Below, piece by piece: positions 41,336 through 49,036 of a stretch of DNA of 64,000 nt. The stretch's first letter is position 1; each line of letters opens with the position of its first letter. The notes below the pieces were generated by a model that was not told the DNA's origin, did not search any database, and saw only the letters and a program-made list of their open reading frames with translations. Location of the stretch: NCBI RefSeq assembly GCF_007970805.1, contig NZ_CP042433.1, forward strand, positions 3,100,001 to 3,164,000, written 5' to 3'. Made by a program: the position numbers and the translations under genes. Source of the stretch: Flavisolibacter ginsenosidimutans. Lineage in GTDB: Bacteria > Bacteroidota > Bacteroidia > Chitinophagales > Chitinophagaceae.

Positions 41336-43006
41336 TCATCTCCTTACTTTCCAAACTTTTTCCTTCACGTTGCCGGCTTCGTCTTCAACGATCATTTTTA
41401 ATTCGTGTTCGCCTGCAGGGAAATGCTCATCGAATGTATAAATCCACGATCGCCCTTTATCGTTTGTAAAACGTAGCCATTTGCCGTCCACCTCACCGCG
41501 AAAACGTTTGATTGAATTAAAGTTATCGGTTGGTGTGAAGACGATCCGCTTTGCTTTGGATAAATCTGCGGCCACGCCGTTTACGTTCGGCGGTACATTG
41601 TCAACGAAAGCTTGATAGGTGCCAAACTGCCGGAACTTCGCCATGAGCCATCCCTTTTGCCAAATGGTTTTCTCCACAACCGTTTTGCTGCCCGAAATAT
41701 TCTTTATTACAATTCTATCTTTCCACTCATCCGCAATGCCTACCAAAGGTTTAATGCGTACCGTAACTGAATCGTGTGCGGGAATGCTTGCGCTAAAAAA
41801 CGTGTACAGAGAAGAAACAGCGTTCGCAACGCCGTTGTTTGCGGCCGCGAACGAAATATTCACGGCATCGTACATCGTCTTTTCCGTTGTCACAACCTGA
41901 AAATTCTCCCGCTCAAACACGTTTACGTCATTGGGCAAAAAATGTTCAGCATTGCTTAAAGAAGACAAAGCGCTTAACGAGCCTTCGTACTGAAGACCAA
42001 ATGGAATGCGTGTTGTGTTTCCGTTCGCATCTTTCACTTCGATTAGTACTGCATGAACGTTGTTATCGGTTAGATGAACAATGCCGTCGCCACCGTAAGT
42101 ATTGTACGCAACTTCCGTTGCACCGGGCAATGGCGTAATGTGCTGCAAGTGTCCGCCGCCTCTTGCCTGGTAAGGATAATCGAGTTGCGCGTTGATGTAC
42201 CGCGTTTCGTCGTAACCAATATTGTTTAACGTGAAGGAGGAAACCGGATGTTCGTCCACGTAAACTTTTGCCGAATAAATTCCGTTCGGATTGTTTGAAC
42301 CGCTGAACCGGTCAAATGCGCCAACGGCAAAACTCACGTTGGCCGAACTTAGTTTGAGCGTATTGTTTCGTACTCCCGCAACGCTTATAATTCGCGGCGT
42401 TTGCATGTACGTACTTTTGGTTCTATCATAGATTGCAATTCTTGTTACCGTCGGCGGCACGGCATCGGCAATGGGAAAACCAAAAAGAAGCGGGTTCAGA
42501 ACTTTGTCGGTCTTCGTGTCGCGAATTTCAAAATGCACGTGCGGCCCTGCGGAACCGCCGGTGCTGCCGCTCAAGGCAATGAAATCGTTCTTTTTTACGG
42601 GAAATTCATCGGGGTCAAATTCCAGGTTAATTTGCCACGACTCTTGTTTGTATTGCTCTTCTTTTACTCTTTGCTGCAAGGCCGGGAAGAACGCATTAAG
42701 ATGCGCATAGAGCGTGGTAAAGCCATTGGGGTGATTAATATAAATTGCCTGGCCAAAGCCGCCGGGTTCAACAACGATTCTTGCAATGTAGCCATCGGCG
42801 GCGGCGTAAACGGGAAGGTTTACCCTTTGCTGTGTACGCACATCCAGTCCCATGTGCCAGTGGGCTGGCCGAATTTCACCAAAGTTAGCCACCAGCGCCA
42901 TGGGTATATTAAGCGGGCTTCTGAAATAGTTCTTCGGATAATCCTGCGCCCCCAAACCTTGTTGCAACAGTACCAGGAAAAATAAATTGCGTAATCTTTT
43001 GTACAT
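41336..43006 (-). CDS. M23-family peptidase
   Basis: About 556 residues from ATG 43006 (the longer frame to 43087 adds a basic leader). Signal peptide about 1-20. The M23 fold (about 35-180) has zinc ligands in 'HWHMGLD' and 'GPHVHFEIRD', with 'GFTTLYAHLNAFF' in between. The ~370 C-terminal residues are beta-rich Ig-like strands without known motif. It probably cuts peptidoglycan cross-bridges or binds wall without cutting. Confidence 0.85.
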   Translation of the reverse strand: MYKRLRNLFFLVLLQQGLGAQDYPKNYFRSPLNIPMALVANFGEIRPAHWHMGLDVRTQQRVNLPVYAAADGYIARIVVEPGGFGQAIYINHPNGFTTLYAHLNAFFPALQQRVKEEQYKQESWQINLEFDPDEFPVKKNDFIALSGSTGGSAGPHVHFEIRDTKTDKVLNPLLFGFPIADAVPPTVTRIAIYDRTKSTYMQTPRIISVAGVRNNTLKLSSANVSFAVGAFDRFSGSNNPNGIYSAKVYVDEHPVSSFTLNNIGYDETRYINAQLDYPYQARGGGHLQHITPLPGATEVAYNTYGGDGIVHLTDNNVHAVLIEVKDANGNTTRIPFGLQYEGSLSALSSLSNAEHFLPNDVNVFERENFQVVTTEKTMYDAVNISFAAANNGVANAVSSLYTFFSASIPAHDSVTVRIKPLVGIADEWKDRIVIKNISGSKTVVEKTIWQKGWLMAKFRQFGTYQAFVDNVPPNVNGVAADLSKAKRIVFTPTDNFNSIKRFRGEVDGKWLRFTNDKGRSWIYTFDEHFPAGEHELKMIVEDEAGNVKEKVWKVRR

Positions 43007-43112
43007 CCCTCTCCTTTTTTCAAGACTGGCAGTTGTGTACCTGTCGGCCCTTCCGTTTAAATAGCGGGCACAAAATTGGTAGTGCATCTTCTCTCAACAA
43101 AAACTTTTTTGT

Positions 43113-43430
43113 ATGAACGTAAACAACAAACATTGGGCGACCTTTTTACTGGGCGCAGCCGCGGCCTTTGGCGCTTACAAATACATGAACATGACGGACG
43201 AGGAAAAAGAAAAACTCGGCGCCTCCTTAAAAGAAAAAGCAAACAAGCTGAAAGACCAGGCCACGGCCGCCGAAGACCGTGCCATGGATTATTTTAACGA
43301 ACTGAAAGACAAAGGCACTGACACTTTTAAAGAGCACATGCCCAAAGTGGAAGAGTTCTTCAACAATCTTTTTGGCGGTACAAAAACGGGTGCAAAAGCA
43401 CCGGCCGACGAGGCAACAGCAGCATCGTGA
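43113..43430 (+). CDS. YtxH-like small membrane-associated protein
   Basis: 105 residues. A short hydrophobic segment (WATFLLGAAAAFGAYKYM) is followed by 'TDEEKEKLGASLKEKANKLKDQATAAEDRAMDYFNELKDK', a long amphipathic helix, as in YtxH and other general-stress proteins. Same plan as the next gene, 34 nt downstream: 'LLxGAAAxGxYKxxxMxxEE'. The pair looks like a tandem duplication with divergence. Confidence 0.65.
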   Translation: MNVNNKHWATFLLGAAAAFGAYKYMNMTDEEKEKLGASLKEKANKLKDQATAAEDRAMDYFNELKDKGTDTFKEHMPKVEEFFNNLFGGTKTGAKAPADEATAAS

Positions 43431-43464
43431 GCCAATTATTTTTTCACAATAAAACGTTAGAATC

Positions 43465-43692
43465 ATGGCAAGAAAACCAGGTTTAGGATCATTGCTTTTG
43501 GCCGGAGCGGCTGCTTATGGCTTGTACAAGGTTTCGAAAATGAGCGCAGAGGAGCGTAGCGATTTGTTGAACAAGGGCAAAAAACTCGTTAACGATAATC
43601 TGGGCGAACTGAAGAACGCTTTCGGACGAAACGGCTCTTCGCCCAACGCACGAGAAGACGTTTATGCCGGCGACGTAAACTACGGCGGATAA
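43465..43692 (+). CDS. YtxH-like small membrane-associated protein, second copy
   Basis: 75 residues. 'GSLLLAGAAAYGLYKVSKMSAEERSDLLNKGKKLV' repeats the layout of the preceding gene but the tail is shorter and ends in Asn/Gly ('GDVNYGG'). Co-transcribed with it and closed by the terminator at 43736. Function unknown; stress-linked by family. Confidence 0.65.
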   Translation: MARKPGLGSLLLAGAAAYGLYKVSKMSAEERSDLLNKGKKLVNDNLGELKNAFGRNGSSPNAREDVYAGDVNYGG

Positions 43693-43735
43693 GCAGTTTC
43701 TCGCGTTCACAGGTTTTCCAAATAAATGAAGGTTT

Positions 43736-43760
43736 AAAAAGCTGCTGCGGCAGCTTTTTT
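43736..43760 (+). terminator. Rho-independent terminator
   Basis: AAAAAGCTGC (43736-43745) pairs with GCAGCTTTTT (about 43749-43758) around a 3-nt loop, with extra T residues after. Confidence 0.88.
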
Positions 43761-43810
43761 CTTGCACCATTGAGCCTGAAAATTAACCCAACACCAAAAC
43801 GGTTTTCTCT

Positions 43811-43848
43811 TAGTTTTGCACCCCGGGCAAAAGCCCGGATTTTTTTTA
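43811..43848 (+). promoter_or_regulatory. carB leader: -7 box followed at once by a terminator-like hairpin
   Basis: TAGTTTTG (43811-43818) fits TAnnTTTG. Starting 5 nt later, CCGGGC (43823-43828) and GCCCGG (43833-43838) form a GC stem with an AAAA loop, then a run of eight T (43840-43847). The stem would be the very 5' end of the transcript. It may be an attenuator, a transcript-stabilising stem or a terminator of something upstream; the sequence alone does not decide. Confidence 0.5.
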
Positions 43849-43855
43849 AATACAA

Positions 43856-43936
43856 GTTCCAATGTTCAATTGTTTGAGCATTCAAAATTTTTTGAACAAC
43901 CACAAAACATTGAGCATTGAAACAATTGAACTTTAA
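43856..43936. repeat. Inverted repeat with GTTCAATTGTTT arms in the carB leader
   Basis: GTTCAATTGTTT (43864-43875) and AAACAATTGAAC (43920-43931) are perfect complements. A smaller TTCAAAA/TTTTGAA stem lies inside (43881-43897). It occupies the space between the leader hairpin and the carB ATG. Confidence 0.6.
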
Positions 43937-43948
43937 ACGTGGTTACTT

Positions 43949-46771
43949 ATGCCAAAAGACAATTCCATAAAATCTGTTCTTATTATCGGTTCGGGGCCCA
44001 TCATCATCGGCCAGGCTGCCGAATTTGATTATTCCGGAACGCAAGCAGCAAGAAGTTTGCGTGAAGAAGGAATCAAAGTCATTCTCATCAACAGCAATCC
44101 CGCCACCATCATGACGGACCCGATGATGGCCGACCGTGTTTACTTGTTGCCGTTGACCGTAGAAAGTCTTGAACAGATTTTACAGGAGAACGAAATAGAC
44201 GCCGTGCTGCCCACCATGGGCGGACAGACAGCGCTCAACCTTGCCAAGGAAGCCGAAGACCTTGGCCTTTGGCAGCAATACAACGTGCGGCTCATTGGCG
44301 TTGACATCAAAGCCATCGACAAAGCCGAAGACCGCGAAAAGTTTCGGCAGTGGATGATACAACTTGGCGTGCCTGTGGCTCCGGCACACACAGCGAATTC
44401 CTTTTTGGAAGGAAAGGAATTTGCACAAGACATCGGCTTCCCGCTGGTGATTCGTCCGTCGTTTACGCTGGGCGGAACGGGTGGTGGTTTTGTGCACGAC
44501 AAAGACGATTTGGACGAAGCGCTTAAAAGAGGTTTGGATGCCTCGCCCATTCACGAAGTGCTGGTAGAAAAAGCAGTATTGGGCTGGAAAGAATTTGAAC
44601 TGGAATTGCTTCGCGATGCAAACGACAACGTTGTTATTATTTGCACCGTAGAAAATTTTGATCCGATGGGCGTGCACACCGGTGACAGCATCACCGTTGC
44701 ACCCGCAATGACGCTCAGCGATACCGCATTTCAGTTGATGCGCGATACGGCCATTCGCATGATGCGTGACCTCGGCAATTTTGCCGGCGGTTGCAACGTG
44801 CAGTTTTCGCTTAATCCCGATACCGAAGAAATCATTGCCATTGAAATTAACCCGCGGGTGAGCCGCTCCTCTGCGCTTGCGTCGAAAGCTACGGGTTATC
44901 CTATTGCAAAAATTGCTGCGAAGCTTGCCATTGGTTATACATTGGATGAATTAAAGAATCCAATTGTACAAACAACCTCCGCATACTTTGAACCGGCACT
45001 TGATTACGTGATTGTAAAAATCCCTCGCTGGAATTTCGACAAGTTTAAAGGTGCCAACGACACGCTGGGACTGCAAATGAAAAGCGTGGGTGAAGTGATG
45101 GCCATCGGCCGCTCGTTCACCGAAGCGGTGCAAAAGGCCTGTCAGAGTTTGGAGAACAACGCCATTGGCCTTGGCTATTATGGCAAAAGCGGCATGAAGG
45201 CCGAAGAACTCCTGGACTACATCAAAATACCCAAATGGGACCGCATTTTTCGTTTGAAAGATTGCCTGATGCTGGGCATCTCTGTAAACACCATCGCAAA
45301 AGCCACCGGCATTGACCGCTGGTTTATTTACGAGATCCAGAAGATCGTCAACATCGAAAAAGAACTGGAGAAATACGGCATCAACGATTTACCGGTTGAC
45401 TTGTTGAAACAAGCTAAAATTCACGGCTTCAGCGACGAGCAGATTGCCCGCATTTTAGGCGACGCTGAAGAAGAGGATGTTTACCAAAAACGCAAAGCCG
45501 CAGGCATCACAAGAGTTTACAAAATGGTGGATACCTGCAGCGCGGAGTTTGAAGCAAAGACACCTTACTTCTATTCAACCTTTGAAGAAGGCCACAGCAA
45601 TGAAAGCAAGGTGACCGATAAAAAGAAAATCATCGTACTCGGCTCCGGGCCAAACCGCATTGGGCAAGGCATTGAGTTCGATTACTGCTGCGTGCACGGT
45701 TTGCTCGCCATTAAGGAATGCGGCTACGAAGCCATCATGGTGAACTGCAATCCGGAAACGGTTTCCACGGATTTTGACATGGCCGACAAGCTTTACTTCG
45801 AACCGGTTTATTGGGAGCATTTGTGGGAGATTATCGAGCACGAAAAGCCTGCGGGTGTAATTGTACAATTGGGTGGACAAACCGCGTTGAAGCTTGCAAA
45901 AAAACTGCACGAAAAAGGCATTCCTATCATCGGCACGTCGTACGACAACATGGACATTGCCGAAGACCGTGGCCGCTTCAGCGACATGCTGAAAGAACTT
46001 CAAATTCCTTATCCCGAATACGGCACGGCATTCAGTGTTGATGATGCCATTGAAGTAGCGAACCGCGTTGGTTATCCTGTGCTCGTTCGTCCGAGTTACG
46101 TGCTGGGCGGACAGCGCATGAGAATCGTGATTAATGATGATGAAGTGGAGAAAGCTGTGATCTCTTTATTAAAACACATTCCCGGCAACAAGATTTTGAT
46201 TGACCACTTTTTGGACCGTTGCCAGGAAGCGGAGATTGACGCCATCTTCGACGGCGAAACGTTTCACGTAATGGGTGTGATGGAACACATTGAACCCGCT
46301 GGCATTCACAGCGGCGACAGCAACGCGGTTCTTCCAGCTTTCAATCTCACGCCGCTCGTTGTAACAACGATGGAGCATTATGCCGAGAAGATTGCGAGAG
46401 CCTTAAACATCAAAGGGCTCATCAACATTCAATTTGCCATCAAGGACGGAAAGGTGTATGTGATTGAAGCCAATCCGCGTGCAAGCCGCACCACGCCGTT
46501 CATTGCCAAAGCGTACGGCATTCCTTATTTAAACGTCGCTACCAAAGTGATGATGGGCGAAGCAAAACTGAAAGACTTTCACTTTGAAAAGAAGCTGCAA
46601 GGCTTTGCTATTAAAGAGCCGGTGTTCTCGTTCAACAAATTCCCGAACGTGAACAAAGAGCTTGGTCCTGAAATGAAGAGCACCGGCGAAGCCATTCGTT
46701 TCATCAAAGATTTGCGTGATCCTTACTTCCGGCAGTTGTATAAAGACAGGAGCATGTACCTAAGTAAGTAA
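43949..46771 (+). CDS. carB: Carbamoyl phosphate synthase large subunit, lacking the MGS domain
   Basis: 940 residues. Both ATP-grasp halves are intact: 'IIGSGPIIIGQAAEFDYSGTQA' and 'VLGSGPNRIGQGIEFDYCCVH', with 'RPSFTLGGTGGG' and 'RPSYVLGGQRM' as the two ATP loops. Gln-derived ammonia, bicarbonate and two ATP give carbamoyl phosphate for pyrimidine and arginine synthesis, with CarA as glutaminase partner (not in this window). The protein stops after 'EMKSTGEAIRFIKDLRDPYF...MYLSK', so the C-terminal ~130-residue MGS allosteric domain of the E. coli enzyme (1073 residues) is absent. UMP/ornithine control at that site is therefore not expected. Confidence 0.95.
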   Translation: MPKDNSIKSVLIIGSGPIIIGQAAEFDYSGTQAARSLREEGIKVILINSNPATIMTDPMMADRVYLLPLTVESLEQILQENEIDAVLPTMGGQTALNLAKEAEDLGLWQQYNVRLIGVDIKAIDKAEDREKFRQWMIQLGVPVAPAHTANSFLEGKEFAQDIGFPLVIRPSFTLGGTGGGFVHDKDDLDEALKRGLDASPIHEVLVEKAVLGWKEFELELLRDANDNVVIICTVENFDPMGVHTGDSITVAPAMTLSDTAFQLMRDTAIRMMRDLGNFAGGCNVQFSLNPDTEEIIAIEINPRVSRSSALASKATGYPIAKIAAKLAIGYTLDELKNPIVQTTSAYFEPALDYVIVKIPRWNFDKFKGANDTLGLQMKSVGEVMAIGRSFTEAVQKACQSLENNAIGLGYYGKSGMKAEELLDYIKIPKWDRIFRLKDCLMLGISVNTIAKATGIDRWFIYEIQKIVNIEKELEKYGINDLPVDLLKQAKIHGFSDEQIARILGDAEEEDVYQKRKAAGITRVYKMVDTCSAEFEAKTPYFYSTFEEGHSNESKVTDKKKIIVLGSGPNRIGQGIEFDYCCVHGLLAIKECGYEAIMVNCNPETVSTDFDMADKLYFEPVYWEHLWEIIEHEKPAGVIVQLGGQTALKLAKKLHEKGIPIIGTSYDNMDIAEDRGRFSDMLKELQIPYPEYGTAFSVDDAIEVANRVGYPVLVRPSYVLGGQRMRIVINDDEVEKAVISLLKHIPGNKILIDHFLDRCQEAEIDAIFDGETFHVMGVMEHIEPAGIHSGDSNAVLPAFNLTPLVVTTMEHYAEKIARALNIKGLINIQFAIKDGKVYVIEANPRASRTTPFIAKAYGIPYLNVATKVMMGEAKLKDFHFEKKLQGFAIKEPVFSFNKFPNVNKELGPEMKSTGEAIRFIKDLRDPYFRQLYKDRSMYLSK

Positions 46772-46776
46772 TCCGT

Positions 46777-46910
46777 CTGAACCACGATTTGGGTAGATTT
46801 CGAGGATTAACAAGAAATAGAAACAGTCTGATAACACAAGAGTCGTTCGCTGATGAACGACTCTTTTTCTTTCCAATAAATCCTTTTCATCTACCCAAAT
46901 TGTGGTTCAG
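46777..46910. repeat. Long inverted repeat enclosing a terminator, between carB and dtd
   Basis: CTGAACCACGATTTGGGTAG (46777-46796) and CTACCCAAATTGTGGTTCAG (46891-46910) pair over the full length with one G-U. Inside lies a classical terminator: AGAGTCGTTC (46839-46848) with GAACGACTCT (46855-46864) and a T-run. It serves carB and, in reverse, dtd. Confidence 0.85.
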
Positions 46911-46913
46911 AAA

Positions 46914-47366
46914 TTACTCTCTGTTCTTTGAGTCAATGATGATCGTTACCGGCCCATCGTTTAGCAGTTCTACTTTCATATCTGCGCCGAAGATTCCGGT
47001 TTGGATTTTCTTGCCCATGTCTTTTTCCAGTTGCGCAATCATCTTCTCATACACCGGAATGGCGAAGTCAGGTTTGCTGGCGCGAATGTAGCTTGGACGA
47101 TTTCCCTTTTTTGTTGACGCATGCAAAGTGAATTGACTCACCAACAAAATCCCTCCACCAATATCCAACAGCGATTTGTTCATCACGCCGTTTTCATCGT
47201 TGAAGATGCGCAGGCTTACAATTTTATTACTCAACCATTGAATGTCTTCGTCGGTGTCAGCATCTTCAATACCCAATAAAACCAGCAAGCCAGCGCCGAT
47301 GCTGCCAATAACTTTTTCATCAACCGTTACACTTGCTTTTGTCACCCGTTGAATAACTACACGCAT
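46914..47366 (-). CDS. dtd: D-aminoacyl-tRNA deacylase
   Basis: 150 residues. 'MRVVIQRVTKASVTVDEKVIGSIGAGLLVLLGI' is the family N-terminus. The catalytic-site motif 'SQFTL' is present, and the chirality-checking 'GPVT' occurs in 'LNDGPVTIII' near the C-terminus. It hydrolyses D-amino acids and glycine from mischarged tRNAs as a dimer. Convergent with carB. Confidence 0.95.
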   Translation of the reverse strand: MRVVIQRVTKASVTVDEKVIGSIGAGLLVLLGIEDADTDEDIQWLSNKIVSLRIFNDENGVMNKSLLDIGGGILLVSQFTLHASTKKGNRPSYIRASKPDFAIPVYEKMIAQLEKDMGKKIQTGIFGADMKVELLNDGPVTIIIDSKNRE

Positions 47367-47385
47367 AAAATCAAAAGTAGAAATT

Positions 47386-47430
47386 CAAAAGTCAAAAAAA
47401 GGAAGGCACAATTTTTACCTTTGACTTTTG
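47386..47430. repeat. Inverted repeat between dtd and arfB
   Basis: CAAAAGTCAAA (47386-47396) and TTTGACTTTTG (47420-47430) are perfect complements. It lies between the divergent starts of dtd (47366) and arfB (47438), so it is not a terminator; it may be part of an overlapping control region. Confidence 0.5.
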
Positions 47431-47437
47431 TCTTATC

Positions 47438-47839
47438 ATGAATTTGGCTTCCGAAATAAAATTGCAAACCACCCGCAGCGGCGGCAAGGGCGGACAAAAC
47501 GTAAACAAAGTAGAAACGGCCGTCATCGCGTATTTAAACATTGCCGCATCGCAGTTTCTTTCCGATGAGCAAAAAGCAATTGTTCTACAAAAGCTCTCCA
47601 ACCGCATCAACGCCGAGGGAGAACTGGTGGTAAAGTCGCAAACGTTTCGCACACAATTAGAGAACAAGGAAGAAGCAATTCGCAAAATCAACGAGCTGAT
47701 TGAAGGCGCACTGAAAAAGAAAAAACTGCGCATTGCCACCAAGCCATCAAAAGTGGCAAAAGAAAAACGCATCGAAAGCAAAAAGCGAACGTCGGAAACA
47801 AAACAGGGCCGCAAAAAGTTTCGTCCCAGAGACTTTTAA
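47438..47839 (+). CDS. arfB: Peptidyl-tRNA hydrolase ArfB (alternative ribosome rescue)
   Basis: 133 residues. 'TTRSGGKGGQNVNKVETAV' holds the catalytic GGQ of class I release factors. The protein lacks codon-recognition domains. The C-terminal tail 'KKKKLRIATKPSKVAKEKRIESKKRTSETKQGRKKFR' is strongly basic, as needed for insertion into the empty mRNA channel of stalled ribosomes. It releases the peptide when no stop codon is present. Confidence 0.92.
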   Translation: MNLASEIKLQTTRSGGKGGQNVNKVETAVIAYLNIAASQFLSDEQKAIVLQKLSNRINAEGELVVKSQTFRTQLENKEEAIRKINELIEGALKKKKLRIATKPSKVAKEKRIESKKRTSETKQGRKKFRPRDF

Positions 47840-47885
47840 CACCCGGCCTTTTGAATTGTTTTTACTTTAGAGCAAACAATTTCCG

Positions 47886-48920
47886 GTGAAATCCAAAGCC
47901 GTTATCTTTCTTCTTGTTCTTTTTGTAACCGCTGCTTCTCTGCTGATGAACGGTTGCCGCAAAACAGGCCTGAACATCACTCCCATCGCGTTTACGGTTC
48001 CTTCCGGTTTTCCGCAACCGCAATACAATTTTGGTTCAAACCCTTTGACCGAAGAAGGCTTTCAGTTGGGCAAAAAATTGTTCTTCGACGGACGGCTTTC
48101 GCTTGACAGCGCTTTTCCCTGCTCCTCCTGTCATCAACCGGTTGCGGCTTTCACAACGTTTGAGCACGACCGCAGCCACGGCTACAACCATTCGCACACG
48201 CTGCGCAATGCACCGGGTTTATTTAACATAGCTTGGCTTTCGGAATACAACCAGGACGGCAGCGCCAAAACACTGGATGAGGTTTATCGCGGCCACATCA
48301 CCAACGCACACGAGATGGCAGAAAACGTTCCGGAAGTTTTAAGCAGATTAACGGCCGATGCCGCGTACAAACAGATGTTCAAGGCTGCTTTTGGCGATGA
48401 AAAGATCACGGAAGACCGGATGTACAAAGCACTTTCGCAATTTGTACTCAGCCTTGTGTCGGCCGATTCAAAATACGACAAGGTCAAACGTGGCGAAGCG
48501 AATTTTGATGCGCAGGAGCAACAAGGCTACACCGTGTTTCAAAGTAAATGCGCCGCCTGTCACAAAGAACCGATGTTTACCGATTATACTTACCGCAACA
48601 ACGGCTTGGCAATTGATTCTTCGCTGAACGATCACGGCCGCATGAGAGTGACAGGAAACGGAAACGATGATTTAAAATTTCGCGTGCCCTCGTTGCGCAA
48701 CTGCGATCTTACTTCCTATTACGGCCACGACGGACGCTACAGTTTCTTTCGCATCATGATTCAACATTACCGCGACGGCGCAATTGTAAAAAGCCCAACC
48801 CTGGATCCGCTGCTCACAAACGGCCTTTCCATCAACGCCACCGAAGAAGACGCACTGGTGGCCTTTATCCGCACTTTGTCCGATTCAACTTTTTTAAACA
48901 ATCCCCGCTTCCGCCAGTGA
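47886..48920 (+). CDS. Di-heme cytochrome c peroxidase (MauG/CcpA family) lipoprotein
   Basis: 344 residues; GTG start at 47886, followed by a signal helix and lipobox-like 'LLMNGC' (Cys about 23). Two CxxCH heme sites: 'CSSCH' (about 80) and 'CAACH' (about 217). 'FDGRLSLDSAFPCSSCHQP' and 'FRVPSLRNCDLTSYYGHDGR' are typical of bacterial di-heme peroxidases, which reduce H2O2 in the periplasm or oxidise protein side chains. It is monocistronic. Confidence 0.9.
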   Translation: MKSKAVIFLLVLFVTAASLLMNGCRKTGLNITPIAFTVPSGFPQPQYNFGSNPLTEEGFQLGKKLFFDGRLSLDSAFPCSSCHQPVAAFTTFEHDRSHGYNHSHTLRNAPGLFNIAWLSEYNQDGSAKTLDEVYRGHITNAHEMAENVPEVLSRLTADAAYKQMFKAAFGDEKITEDRMYKALSQFVLSLVSADSKYDKVKRGEANFDAQEQQGYTVFQSKCAACHKEPMFTDYTYRNNGLAIDSSLNDHGRMRVTGNGNDDLKFRVPSLRNCDLTSYYGHDGRYSFFRIMIQHYRDGAIVKSPTLDPLLTNGLSINATEEDALVAFIRTLSDSTFLNNPRFRQ

Positions 48921-48925
48921 TTGTC

Positions 48926-48956
48926 CTGAATGCCTTCATTCAGCCTTGTACAAGGG
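48926..48956 (+). terminator. Hairpins after the peroxidase gene
   Basis: CTGAATG (48926-48932) and CATTCAG (48937-48943) form a 4-nt-loop hairpin, directly followed by the palindrome CCTTGTACAAGG (about 48944-48955). No T-run follows, so function is inferred from position 6 nt after the stop. Confidence 0.45.
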
Positions 48957-49036
48957 GTAAAATTTGCATTATGCAGTTTGCCTGAAATTCGTGTAATTCG
49001 TGTTCCAAATTCCTGTTTAACCTAAATAAAACTTAC

